Origin: Tiliqua scincoides
Taxonomy: Eukaryota > Chordata > Lepidosauria > Squamata > Scincidae
Direction: 5' to 3'
Length of the DNA: 64,000 nucleotides
NCBI RefSeq assembly: GCF_035046505.1
Contig: NC_089821.1
Location: forward strand, 56,142,256 to 56,206,255
The position numbers and the translations under genes are program-made. The notes beneath the pieces were generated by a model. That model was not told where the DNA came from, made no database searches, and saw only the letters and a list, made by a program, of their open reading frames with translations. Within the stretch, counting starts at the first letter, position 1. Each line of letters starts with the position of its first letter. This document shows positions 1-11,569 of the stretch, in pieces.

Positions 1-2518
1 ACAGGGATAATGGAATGGAAACTTCAAGCCAATTCAAGTGTCTTTCTGGGAAGGCTAGTCAACAAGCACTTTGGAAGTTGGGAACTTTCAGCCATTCCAG
101 ACAACGGTTGTGGGGCACAGAACTTTTACCATATGAACCACTCCGTACCTTGAGGTGCTGTCTGCGGGCAGTGATAGCCCTCTTCCTTTTCTAGAGTTGG
201 AAGAAACCAAAAGGAGAAAGAAGTCAGTTATCATGTGCTTTCAAAGTTCTCAGATGCCAGGGTTTTTTCGTGCGTTTGCCCCACTACCCATTATAAGTAA
301 AAGTGCTATTGTATCAAAAGAACAGCATCCACGACTGAATTCAGCCTCTTACTACTCTCCTGTTTCTCACTGAGAGTGGCAAGAAAGAGTGCTACTATTC
401 TGTCTGTGCATTCAGCATGAACGGTGGAAGTAGGGTAGACACCCATACTCAAAAATGATGGCTATTTCCTTCCCTCTGTGTGTGTGTGGGAGGGAATAGC
501 CTTCATTTCTTTTCACTCTCAGATGGTACTTGTCAAATTGTGGCATGTATGTTTCATACTCTGAATGGAATCTAATGCTCTCAGAACATAATAATTCTGG
601 AAGAGTGGCCATATTTTTTTGATGCAGTAAAAAGACCAAGCTCTGCAGTACTCTACTGGTTTATTGGTGTATGAGCTTTCATTGGAGAAAGCCTATGTTA
701 TCTGATACATCAAGTGATTTTCCATAAACGTGAAGTCCCATGGATGTAATCGCTGCTTCTCCTCCATAAATGGACTGAAGACGTTTCTCCAGGGACAGCA
801 CTCTGTTATGGTCAGTTTGGGATGGTAAACACACTGACATTCGTCTGCATGTCAAACTTGCTTATGTGGAGCTTTGTGGAGGAAAAAGCTCCTGGAAAGG
901 CAATTTAGAGTAGAGAAAAGGGGGAATGGAAAGGGTTAAGCACCCCTCCTTTCCGCCTGGTGCTCGCCTGCTGTATTTACCTTTTCCCCAAACTGCTCTG
1001 CATTTAAAAATGGCTATATGCATTTTGTCTGTGACATGTAATTAGCCCAAACAGCCAGGCCAAAGTGAAGCTTCCAGGTTTTCATTGTTTTCCATTCATG
1101 TTTGTCTTCCTCTCAGCGACTGGATGTGTTTATGTACCTATTTTTGTTCAGAATGGGGCAAGTCTTTTAACCTCCATTACAAGATGTCCTATAGGTGGCA
1201 TCAACAGATGTCAAGTGTTGTCCTTATAGGGAGGCAGGTCAGAGGGTTTTCTTCTGATCTGCAGGATGGCTCCCCAGGACAACAGCACATTCCAGCCCTG
1301 GAGCTTTGGTGAGAAGGGAATATAGTTATTCATGTTCGGAATAACTTCACGTGGCTCCTCCTGTACTTTCACATTTGAGGGACTGTCCATCCAAGTCACG
1401 AATGCTTAAGAAATCTGATAAGGTCACACAGTATGAGGACAGCAGCACCAGAATATGGCCTTTAAAAGTGTCTTCTAAAGGCAGTGGAAAGACTTGGGGC
1501 AACTGCAGTCTGCTTTGAGCAAATCTAACCTTATTGTTCCTCTGCAAGCTAGGAGGTGCCTCTTCCAAAAAATAATACAATTATTCTGGTGTATTGTTTT
1601 TCGCTTTGCAAAAAGCCAGTTCTACAGATATAAGAACCTTTAAGTTGTTAGGAGAATCAGAGACTTTTCAGTGTGCCTCTTTCATAGTAGAATTCCTTTT
1701 TGCAAGAAAGTCCACCAAGCTACCCCTCTTTTAACGGTCAAGAAGGTTGGTAAAGCATATTTTCTTAAAGTTTATTTACTATTTCTGTACGCTTTATATC
1801 TGTACTAGTTTATTGGTTGTGATTAGTGATATTCATTGGATGTTGTAACTTGACATTTTAGTTAGATGCCTTCATAGGGCCGGTTGCCATTTTATATAAG
1901 CTGCCTCAAGGATCAAAAGGAGAGATGGAAAACAACCAGATCAATATGAGATTTTTCATTGCAGTCTGCATTCTCCCTTTGATAAATAAGGCCCACTTTG
2001 CAGTATACCAGCATGGAGAAAATGTATCACTGGAATTCTTCAAAGTCAATCCAAACAGATCACAGAGTTACTATGATCAAAGTGTGAGTAGCAAACCAGC
2101 AAATTCTGCTGTAGCCTGAATTGCTGGTTCCAGAATTGCTAGAAAATTGGACACCAATGAAGAAAGAGTGGTTTTCAGGTCAGACTAGGGCCCTGTTGCA
2201 TTCTGGAAGTTTCTGTCCATTTTGGAAATAGTATGCAAAGTCTAGAACGAGGGGGGATTTTTCTTACCCATGCTGAACCTCATCCCGCATACCTGGAGAC
2301 CACCAATATGGAAAAGAGTTGTTGACATCCTTGCCCTGCACCATATTAGACACTGCCCAAATTTGTTAGAAGTATACAAGGTACTCATTCATGGCCTTGA
2401 ACTCACAGAATGCAAATGAGAAGATTGTTGCTGTATTAAGTGCCAATGTCACAGATTTCACTACCCATCTTCAAGATGAAGTTATATCTTCATTGTAGAT
2501 AAACACACTGGCAACTTA
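1..2518. other. No gene recognised
   Basis: I see no exon, repeat family or RNA gene here that I can support. A plus-strand 64-codon frame at 1925-2119 begins with a hydrophobic stretch but has no recognisable family. Confidence 0.5.
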
Positions 2519-2608
2519 GACCCCAATCCTATGCATGCCCGCTCAGAAATAAGTCCCATTATAGTCCATGGGGCTTACTCCCAGGTAAGTGTGGATAGGA
2601 TTGCAGCC
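2519..2608. mobile_element. 90-bp Harbinger-like hairpin MITE
   Basis: The ends CCCCAATCCTA and ATAGGATTGCAG, and central arms AAGTCCCATTATAG and CCATGGGGCTTACT, fold back. TTA flanks both sides (2516-2518 and 2609-2611). This family recurs at 26845-26933, 28036-28125 and 42756-42843 and as fragments near 4470-4535, 24606-24682 and 24823-24910. Confidence 0.8.
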
Positions 2609-2726
2609 TTAAAGAAATAGGATGGGTCTTCTTTTCAATTCTAGGCCCTATTCATTTTCTCTAACACCTCATCATTTAGAAAGCTATGAATGAGGCGCTA
2701 CTAATGCCATTTAGAAGTCAGCTTGA

Positions 2727-2855
2727 AAAGTAGGTAGAAAGCTTCTTAATTACTAAATCAGTCCACTGGTTCATCGAGTGTTTCTCTCTCCTCTTTTCCC
2801 GCTCCTAGATGAACCAGTGGACTGATTCAGCAATAAGGCAACTTTCTACCTATTT
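2727..2855. repeat. Long hairpin with perfect 20-bp inner arms
   Basis: 2756-2775 (AATCAGTCCACTGGTTCATC) is the exact reverse complement of 2808-2827. The pairing extends outward imperfectly to 2727 and 2855 (TAGGTAGAAAG on both sides). The loop is a 32-bp pyrimidine-rich stretch. No other copy was noticed. Confidence 0.8.
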
Positions 2856-2964
2856 TCCTTCCTACCTGTTTCTCCCTTGCTGACAGTACTAGAACCAGGA
2901 GTCATCCAATGGAACTGACTGGTGGAAGATAGAGGATGGACAAAAGGAGAGACCTTTACACGGC

Positions 2965-3262
2965 GCATTAATTAGGCTGTGGAAGGTGTTGCCACAAAAT
3001 GTGGTGATGGCCACTACTTCAGAAGACTTTAAAGTGAATTGGACAAAGTCTCTGAGAACAGTTCTATCAGTGGCTACTAGTCATGATGGATGGCTGCCTC
3101 CTGATCCATGTTTGCCTCTGAATACCAGTTGCAGGGAGCAATGGTGGGAGAGATGCTTGCCTTTTGTGGACTTTCTAAGTGGGCCATTGTGGGAAACAGA
3201 ATGCTGGCCTAGATAGGCATTGGGTTTGATCCAGCGGGACTTTTATCACGTTCTTATGACCA
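2965..3262 (+). mobile_element. CR1-like LINE 3' end, old
   Basis: The plus strand reads in order GGAAGGTGTTGCCACA, GGATGGCTGCCTCCTGA, GGCCATTGTGGGAAACAGAATGC, GGGTTTGATCCAGCGGGAC and ACGTTCTTATGA. The order and the ending match a CR1 3' terminus (LPQNVV codons near 2990). Confidence 0.75.
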
Positions 3263-6200
3263 CCATTCACTTACATGGGAGAAATGGAAGGACTGCACTT
3301 GAGGACAGCACTGGGGAGGATCAAAACCTACACCCTACCCCTGGGATCCCAGCCACTGAGAATCAGTCTGTCTCCTATCTACATAGCTCTGCCTCTTTAT
3401 CTGCATAGTCTCATCATGAGTAATGTCTTTGTCACTCTGTGTGATGGAATGTTGAGAGCAGGGGATGACTTGAACATAAAAAGAGAAGGCAATAGGAGGA
3501 ATAACATTGGTTGCACAAGACTACACTTTTTCTTATGGTAGCTTCTTCAAAAAGCCAAGATTCAACCCCTACTGATAGCAAGACCATAATTGCTGTTTTA
3601 ATCCAAAATTCTACCCATGGAACCTCCCCAAAAAGTCAAGAAAGAAAAATAAACTTGCCTCTTCACTGTTCAGGAGGAAAGAGAAAGTCACAAAAAGAAA
3701 GGAGAGAAGAAAACAAGATAATTACTATTGATGGCAAAGAGACAAGACATATAGATTCAAAGGTGCACGCAAGGAGCAGGTGGGGCTGTACATATACCGC
3801 TCTTTCTAACAGTTTCACATTCAGCTGATCTGCTGCTTCACGGGGAAGCAGGCAGACAGTACCCAGCTGAGCAGAAAAATTAAACTCCCTTTTGAATGCA
3901 TGCATCCCCAATAGGTGGGTGGGGTAGGATTGCTCAACAACCCATCTGCACGTGCTGGAGAGACATGAAGAAAAGACGGCTTCTCACATCTATCGGGCCA
4001 CAGAAAACGGCTCCTTCTTTTTCAAGTGCGAAATGAAAGTATTTTAAATCTTGGTAATAAAACAGTGTTTCCTTTTCTCATAATAAACAACTGAAACTTA
4101 CTCAGACATCTTGGTTTAGTTGATGAGCATCTGCAATAAATAAAAGATACATTACATACAGCTGACTAGATGGATTGTTTGCATTGAACAAAAAGTTAGT
4201 CACTTTAATAGACACATAGGAACTTGTTTGTACATATTTCCCAACTGCTCCGTTTCTGTTGAAAGGGGAAGTAGTTACCAAATTTATGGAGAGTTGCCAA
4301 ATACGTCCTCAGTTGCGACTGGAGAAATCTTTCTATGCCAAGCCGTTTGGAATGATTGCAAGGTTTAATACTGATAGAAATGTCTGCATTAACCAAACAC
4401 CGGCAGGCACCTCTTCCCACATGCTCAGCCAGGAGATAAAGCATGATGTGTGAGAAGACAGTGCAATCTGAAGCACATTTACTAGGGAGTAAGTCCATTG
4501 AACACAATGAGGCATACTTCCAGGTAAACATGCTGTTGGTGGGTGTGCTGTCAGTTAGCTTATATGTTATTGTAAGTTTTTCTTGATGAGGGACAGCTTT
4601 TCCAAAATGCACGTCCTCTAGACTGGCATCCTGGTGTACATCAGAGAAGCACATCGCTAAAGACTTGGAAGTTATGTCCATTTCAGTGGCTTCATGGAAG
4701 CATGTCACACTGAAATGAGCTTCTTTGTTTCAATCAATAACAAAAATGCATAGTAATGACTCTGTCCTTGCTGGCCTTGGAAGGAGGATGTCTGTGAGGC
4801 TGGAAATAGGACCGCAATGAGTTAAAAGTCTGCCAGAAAGGACACCCAGAAGGCAATGGCTGATCTCCCAAAAGAAACCTTATCCTGAAAAATGTGCAGG
4901 GCTGATCACATAACGGAGAAGAAAGTGCTTCTAAAAATGGCTGGAAAGTAAGGAGCTGCAGCTGTCTCCTTGGGTTGCAGGCATTTCCAACCTCAATGAC
5001 TCAGAACAGTGAGGGAGTCATTGTAGCAACCACAGGTGGCAAAGGTATAAACAGCAGCAAACTGGACATGCAAGAAATGTCAGCACCCCACTTGTGAAAG
5101 CACCACTCAGTTTTGCTGAAACACAACACTTCCTCTCTGTGTTCATCTGTTGCTTGCCAGCGAGTGTGAAGAAAGTCAGGCAATCAAGCATTTCCTCTTC
5201 CCTTTGCTCCTTAACAAGCTGGGTTAGTATTTGCTCCTTCCAGCCAAAAAGTGTGTACTGAATGGAGAGCAAGCTTATTAAACAGGTTATCCATCAAGGA
5301 TATCTGAGGAGCCTTGGCTGGTGTTCTTTGCCAGGTTTCCTTCCTTGAGATGGTTTGATGAAGGAACAGGCCGGCTTTTATAGCAGGCTAAATGGACAGC
5401 GTTTACCCCTCTGATTTTGCTTTGCAAACACTCACCAGCCAACAAGCCTCCTTGTTCCTTCATGTATGGGAATTAGTCTGAGACCAGAGTGAGTAGGAGC
5501 TTTTCAGCTCTTGAATTAGGACAGCCAAAGCCACTTGTAGTGAGCAGCCCAGCAAGAGACAGGAGGGGGGAAGGGATCATTGTAACAGGCAGGCTAAAGA
5601 GGGGGAAGACTGAGAGGTGCTGGCCAGAGGCTGGTTTTTCTTTTAACACTGGAGTTGGGGAGGTCTTTTCCCCCAACCGAGCATCATTAATCTAGTGACC
5701 ACAGCACAGTTCTGTGTCTTCCTTTTAACCCCCTAAAGCAGCAAGTGGGGTCAGTAAAAGGCATGCAAAGGGCTCACCTAAGTTCCCAAGAAGAAAAACA
5801 GCCTGCGCTGGTGGGAGGACAGGATCGACTGGCAAGCCACAGGCAGCTGGCTCATTGAGGAGGTATAAATGTGTTTCTTAAACAGCTCAGCAAAAAACCC
5901 CTTCTCTCTTTAAGGGCATGGAGACCTCCTCAGACCAATGGTGTGCAAGGGTCCCGAAATACAAACCACCTCCCTCGACAAACGCAGTCTATTTGGGAAG
6001 CATTCAAGGAGTCTTGGAGGAGGCAGGCACACCAGCACAGCACAGAAGAAACTCAGGAGAGGGGAGATTTGCAGGGTGGTGGAAGGGCGAGCGTTGATTT
6101 CATATGGTAGAGGAAATTAATTTGCATTGATGGAGTAACTACAGATTGTCAAACCACACATGTTCAGAATGTCTGTTAATGTTTGACACAGTCGACATTG

Positions 6201-6349
6201 ACAGCGCACATCCACCCCAATTCCTTTCGCACAGCAAATTCAAGTACAATTGCTGCGGCCCAATGCTGCTTTGAACCCACTGCCTCTAAACAGTTACCAA
6301 AAAAAGCAGCCACTTAATATGCTCTTCTTGTGTCTTGTGCTCATCTATT
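3263..6349. other. No gene recognised
   Basis: Apart from the MITE fragment at 4470-4535 nothing is identified. Several AATAAA words near 4055-4140 have no associated exon that I can see. Confidence 0.5.
4470..4535. mobile_element. Fragment of the 90-bp hairpin MITE
   Basis: GGGAGTAAGTCCATTGAACA followed by CAATGAGGCATACTTCC matches the core of the family; the termini are gone. It explains why a 167-codon minus-strand frame here is not a gene. Confidence 0.6.
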
Positions 6350-6455
6350 ACAGAAGTGCAGGACTTCTGGTTTGATTTAAAGGGACTATGCAAATGATGG
6401 AGCTCTTTTGTTCTTTCCGTACCTGTCAATCAAACCGGAAGTCCTGCACTTCTGT
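6350..6455. repeat. 106-bp hairpin (fold-back) element
   Basis: Arms of about 28 bp at 6350-6377 and 6428-6455 (ACAGAAGTGCAGGACTTCT and the mirrored end) differ at one position. The loop is about 50 bp. It looks like a MITE; a small structured RNA is an alternative. Confidence 0.75.
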
Positions 6456-6712
6456 TTTTGAGTAAGCTGTACGAGGAACAAGGTAAAAAGGAGGGTGGGT
6501 GGTCTACTTTTTGCTTTCTTTTAGTGGGTGGAAAGTGAATCAGGATGGGTTGCATCTGCAGCAGGCTGGCGGGAGGTGGTTGAGTCAACTGGGTTGACTC
6601 AAGGTGAATCCTGAATCCGCTGCTCTCTCACCTTCCTGAAATCTGCCACAGATGCAACCTGCATCACCTCTCCTAAGGGATGGGCCACCCCTATACTATT
6701 GTATTTTTGAAT

Positions 6713-7262
6713 ACAGGTATATCCCACCCTTCTGCCTAGGAGCCATCCTACTTCATCCTCAGAACAACCCTTTGAGGTAGGTTAGACATAAAGAGTATTT
6801 TTTTTATTACGGTATTGAGAATATTTATATACCATGTTTAAAACAAAAAAGTAGTTCCCAAAGCAGTTTACTGAACAAAATAAATAAATGGTTCCCTGTC
6901 CCCAAAGGGCTCATAATCTAAAAAGAGTCACAAAAGAGACACCAACAACAGCCATTGGAAAAGATGGGGTGAAGAGGGACAGTTGCTTTCCCCCTGCTAA
7001 GTATAAGAGGACACCACTTTGAAGGGTGCTTTTTTGCCCAGTTAGCAGGAGATTGTATCATTTCAGTGTGTTCAGAGGGCCAGACAGTCAGTAACTGAAA
7101 GTCTGTTCATGTACAGACATTAACCCTGCAAGGTAGGTCAGTAGTCTTCTCGCCATGGTGCAGATTGGGGAAGCTAAGGATAAGAGAGTGGCTTGCCTAA
7201 TGCCCCTGAGCAAGCTTAGAGGTGCGATTTGAACAAGGGACTTCCTAATTCACAGCTCACTA
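6713..7262. repeat. Old interspersed repeats, LINE-linked and MIR-like
   Basis: 6713-6790 (TATCCCACCCTTCTGCC, CCTTTGAGGTAGGTTAG) and 7125-7262 (CCTGCAAGGTAGGTCAG, GATTTGAACAAGGGAC) resemble MIR/CORE-type SINE text. 6800-7060 (TATATACCATG, CCCCAAAGGGCTCATAATCTA, GTTAGCAGGAGA) is another family seen again at 39690-39830. Orientation and family names are uncertain. Confidence 0.6.
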
Positions 7263-7295
7263 CACTATAGTGACTGCAGCCGCTAGGCAATAGTG

Positions 7296-7644
7296 CAGTG
7301 TTTCTCAACATTTGTCCTCCACCATACCACTTCACATGGCCCACCTATTTGAAGTACCAATGGATGTAACTGGTGATGACACCACCTCCAGTTACTTCTG
7401 GGTTGGGAGGCCAGATGCAACGCCACAAACACCAGTAAGAGGCTCAGGGTGGACTGGAGAGCTTTCTCAAGCAAGGAAAAGAGGGCTTTGGAGCTCTGCC
7501 CACTGAGCCAAGCTTCCTCCCACTGTTTGTTGTGCTGCATTCCAGGACTCACTGCCGGGCAGCAGGTTCCAAATCGCACAAGTACCACCAGATGCCACCT
7601 CAAGTACCACTGGTGGTACCAGTACCTCTCGTTGAGAAACACTG
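7296..7644. mobile_element. hAT-like non-autonomous element
   Basis: The termini are CAGTGTTTCTCAAC and GTTGAGAAACACTG, perfect 14-bp inverted repeats. The 8-bp flanks CAATAGTG and CAATAGTA differ at one base. No transposase frame is present. Confidence 0.85.
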
Positions 7645-8229
7645 CAATAGTATCCTGTTCAAGGCCACTCAGCACATCTCATGACACAGCAGGAATTCAA
7701 TGCAAGGTACACAATCCAAGTCCCCTTTTCCACTACAATACAGTGGTTCTCACTGAATGCATTTATAAAAGAAATTATCATATTTCTCTGTTGCAGTTTT
7801 AAGTGGTCCAGTTGTTCAAGTCTATATCCAAGGAACTGGATTTTAAGGCTGCTCAGGACTTTGGTGAATTCTGAATATTCTGCTTCTTTTTCAATGCTTT
7901 CAGCGGACTGAGTACATCCATGTTTAATATGCTGTGCAGGTACAGAACCTAAGTTCAAAGGCAGAATTACAGCACCCAAGGCACCCAAGGCAATATTGCA
8001 GTATAATTTATCCTCCCAGCTTCCAGAAAAACTCAGCCCTGTGACAGTGCATTTTTAAGAGCGGTTAGTGGAGTACTGGGACATTGTTCCTTAAATGTGT
8101 AGAATGGTTGATGTGACAGAAATGACCCCCTTCTTGGCCATATCATATGAATGCAGCCAAAATTCTTCCTTTGCATACAGTCTGCTTCAGACAGACTAGA
8201 ATCAGTACATATGCACATTTTACTTGTGC

Positions 8230-8475
8230 GAATTTTACTTGTGCAGCATGGCCTTTCCCAGTTTGAAGAGACACTTGGCCAACAGTCTGAGGCTAAGAGG
8301 CAAAGAAGGAAGGCCCATAGCCAGGGAGACAGACCAGGGACAGACTGCACTTGCTCCCGGTGTGGAAGGGATTGTCACTCCCGGATTGGCCTTTTCAGCC
8401 ACACTAGACGCTGTGCCAGAACCACCTTTCAGAGCGCGATACCATAGTCTTTCGAGACTGAAGGTTGCCAATACA
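8230..8475 (+). mobile_element. LINE-derived repeat with C2H2-like tail
   Basis: One frame reads [19 protein letters not shown] followed by T.RRC, a zinc-finger-like motif found at the C-terminus of some LINE polyproteins. The DNA ends GCGCGATACCATAG, TTTCGAGACTGAAGG and TTGCCAA. The same sequence recurs at 26101-26276, 42985-43085 and 51272-51355. I take it as a repeat, not a host gene; the LINE family is not identified. Confidence 0.75.
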
Positions 8476-8595
8476 TATATACTTGTGCGAATTCAAGTAT
8501 ACGCACTCAGAACAAAAAGAAAAACAACTTACATAGTGCAGGCAATTCCACCTGCCGTACTTCGTAAATGCATGCCCTGGAGTGATCCTGAGTGA

Positions 8596-9081
8596 GGGTC
8601 CAATCCTAACAGACCAGTGCCAGCACTGAGCTCCAGTGCTAGGTGTCACAAATGTGCTTTAAGGCACGTCCACGACACCCAGAGAGGAATAAGTGCAGGC
8701 GCCTGCCCAGCACAGTTGGCACTGGGCTAAGCACCAGGCAAATGCCACCCAGAGCACAGTAAGACTCTGGGCAGCGCTGAGGGCCTTGGGGGCTGGGGCA
8801 GGTGTTCTGGGACAGGGAGATGTGGGGGGGAGGAACCAGGGCAGGAGAGGGTGGGACCTGTGGAACCCTGCTCCACCTCATCCTATTCTCGGTGTTGGGC
8901 TGCAAAGCCCGATATGGAGCCTTTCAAGTCTGCGCCAGCAAAATAGCCGGTACAGACTTGAGAAGTCCCATTGCGGGGCTTGAAGAGTTCTTCCGGCAGC
9001 CCTGGAGGTGCCACTGGATTCAGTGGTAGCTATTTTGCCACCACTGCACCTGGCAGTGCCACTGGGGACAAGATTGGGCTG
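8596..9081. mobile_element. Long Harbinger-like MITE (486 bp)
   Basis: It runs from GGGTCCAATCCTAAC to AGATTGGGCTG, flanked by TGA on both sides (8593-8595, 9082-9084). It contains GTCACAAATGTGCTTTAAGGC. Confidence 0.83.
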
Positions 9082-9084
9082 TGA

Positions 9085-10436
9085 ATCTGTTGCTCCCTCA
9101 GTCTGTCTCCGTTTCAGTGTGACTCATTTTCAAGCAGACTATAATTTTTGTGATTTTCATCTTACGTGCTGACTGCAGAACCTAACCCCCATACAGGATG
9201 CAACCTGACTGTACAAGTAAGCATTGTATGAAGGGCTATTTCAGGCTTAGGTGGCAATATTCTATACATGGCTTGGCACCTAAATCTTGAGACAGTATAA
9301 GCTTTCCATGGCATATAGCATATGGTCCTGATGTGTACACATATGACAGCATGAACCACATTCATTTTCCATCTGCCTCTTCCTGGTACTCAGTTGCTCA
9401 GTGGGTTAGTTTTGCAGGTTCTTTCTGCCTCCACCTATACAGACAGCCCATTGGCTTTGCTTGCTTGCTAGCCAGGCCTGGACTTTGTCAGTAAAATAGT
9501 CACTCTTGTGACAGTCTGGTGGATAGAACTGGCAGTTGTGCATGTCAAAGCTTGTTCTGTTCCTACCTGCCTGCCAGATTTTCCCTTTGGGGTTTCTGCT
9601 TCTTGGTTTGCAGGTTCTTTAATACTGCTGAGGACCCAGAATTATGAAAGTATGTGTGTTACGGTGCCAGCTTCCCCATTAAGAGTATGCACAAGAGCTG
9701 TTGTGGATTAGGAACAAGAAGGTAACAAATAGAAACATGGTGATCAGATGTGCTGATTCACACTGTACTCAGACCCAGTTTGCACCACAACATCAATGAT
9801 AAAGAGACTCATAGGATGCACATGGCTGAGCTAAGCTCAGGTTTCTGTTTTAAGAACTTGGTGTTACTGCTGTAATCCTACTGTTGCTTCCATTCCCATA
9901 TACAAGGCGTTTCTCCAGTTCAACAGGTTCTCTGGATTTCAAAGACTGATATAAGGTCACCTCAGGCCTCTCCGTTAATCAGTGACAACCACACTAGCTA
10001 CAAACAGCTCAAGTACTACAGCAGACTTCCTGTTCTAGCACCTGGGCAATGACGGAAATTCTTGCGCAGAGCAGGCAAAGCCCTGCAGTACAAAGAGGAG
10101 ACGGTCACTCATTTTAGCAGAGAATATGATGCTGCTTAGCCTAGTGAGAAGAGTGTGTTTCACACCTGCAGGACATTGATTTGCATTCGCCTCTCCATTT
10201 CACTGAAGTCACAGGCCCGGCTTTTGCATAGCAGGTCATGCTTGGGAAGAAGACAGCTTCCTTTTGCCCCCTGCTGGTAGAAGTGCAAATGAAGCAACAG
10301 CCAAAGGGCAGAATTCAGCAGTTCAGCCACAAGGAGCCTTTGTGGAAAGCAATGGAAGAGAACTTCATCACAACTGATTTGAATCCCACTTCTTTCAATG
10401 GGATTTAGGTGGCAGTCCTATGCACACATTAGGGAG
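9085..10436. other. No gene recognised
   Basis: A unique-looking stretch without splice-bounded frames that I can support and without a recognised repeat. Confidence 0.5.
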
Positions 10437-10439
10437 TAA

Positions 10440-10618
10440 GGGCCAAATTCTATCCAATTTTCCAGTGCTGGTGTAGCTGTGCCAGCAAGGCATGCACTGC
10501 ATCCAGCAGTAGGGAAGCAGTCACAGAGGCCTCTTCCAGGTAAGGGAACATTCGTTTCCTTTCTTCAGGGCTGCATTGCGGCTGCACCAGCACTGGAAAG
10601 TTGGATAGGATTGGGCCC
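10440..10618. mobile_element. Short Harbinger-like MITE (179 bp)
   Basis: It starts GGGCCAAATTCTATCC and ends GGATAGGATTGGGCCC. It is an overall inverted repeat containing GCTGGTGTAGCTGTGCC and the mirrored GGTAAGGGAACATT and TTCC ends. The flanks are TAA and TTA. It directly abuts the long element 10622-11150. Confidence 0.8.
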
Positions 10619-10621
10619 TTA

Positions 10622-11150
10622 GGGCGCAATCCTAAGCCCCGAGTTAGGCCAGCACAAGTCACTTGCACCAACCCGGGGGTGTCGCAAATGTGCTGTAAGG
10701 CACATTTGTGCTTACTCAGGAGTTGGGGGAGCCAGCGCAAGGAGTTGCTCTGGCCTCCCCATGCCAGATCCAGGCCCAGCAGGGTAAGTTTGCATTGGCT
10801 GAGCTTGGCTGACGCAGGGGCCTGGGGAAGCGTGGGAAGGAGGCGTTGCGGGGCAGGGGAAGGGCGGGTGGCAGGCATTCCCAGGGGCAGGCAGGCGGGT
10901 GGGGAGCAGGAGGTGGCACCAGGATCTGACGGTTATGCTGGATCCTGACCTTATTCCTGGGTGGCGTGGAGTGGCCCTTGTCAGGTGCCGCAGATCTGAG
11001 TTGATCTATTGGGGCCAGTGCAGCACAACAAAGGATAAGGGGAAAGTTTTCCGCCTGCCTTGGGTTGCGCCACTTCTGGTCCCAAACTTGCGTGGGATGC
11101 AGCAAAGGTCCACTAGCCTGCCTGCTCCAGCACAAGTTAGGATTGCGCTG
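10622..11150. mobile_element. Long Harbinger-like MITE (529 bp)
   Basis: The ends are GGGCGCAATCCTAAGCC and TTAGGATTGCGCTG, with TTA on both sides (10619-10621, 11151-11153). It contains the family hallmark TCGCAAATGTGCTGTAAGGC. It is GC-rich, so it shows long spurious frames on both strands; no transposase is present. Confidence 0.85.
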
Positions 11151-11464
11151 TTAGTCACATAACTCAGTGGGCCTTCTCAGTAGCATGAAAACCCTACAAC
11201 AAGGAAGAGCAGCAGATAGACATCAGTCACAGACGTACTATGCTTTTCCCCCCAAATAAATTATGAGAAAGATTAGAAGGATTCTGCTCCTAATAAAGAA
11301 CAAAATGTGCGAGGCTCTTAGTTCCTGAATAGAGTAGTACCTGTGGCATTTGGTATTATCTGAATAGCCTTGCATAGGATCCAGCAATATATCCAGAGTG
11401 TCTGCATTGGTAATAACTTCCAGCGGGATAGCCCTATCAGCTTGGTGCACCACAAACACTAATA

Positions 11465-11569
11465 AGTCTTGTAGCACCTTAGAAATTAATCAATTTATTT
11501 CAGCAGAAGTTTTTGAAGACTATTCTCCACTTCACCAGAAAGCTCATGCTTTTAAGGTGCTACAAGACT
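11465..11569. repeat. Palindromic element with 17-bp arms
   Basis: AGTCTTGTAGCACCTTA at 11465-11481 is exactly mirrored at 11553-11569. The ends match a fold-back repeat widespread in amniotes, as I recall. Confidence 0.75.

Noticed and set aside
1925-2119. Small secreted-protein-like frame
   Set aside because: A hydrophobic start alone is weak evidence; no cleavage site, family or splice context is visible.
4205-4708. 167-codon minus-strand frame
   Set aside because: It runs across a MITE fragment (4470-4535) and shows no family or splice structure.
7125-7262. tRNA gene
   Set aside because: The GATTTGAACAAGGGAC text resembles a tRNA-derived promoter box, but the surroundings match an old SINE and no cloverleaf is evident.
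8151-8447. Possible zinc-finger host gene (CSRCGRDCHSRIGL)
   Set aside because: The same DNA recurs at three other places in the window with a common 3' end, so it is a LINE-derived repeat.
10450-11135. Overlapping frames of 115-142 codons on both strands
   Set aside because: They are confined to GC-rich Harbinger-like MITEs, which do not encode proteins.
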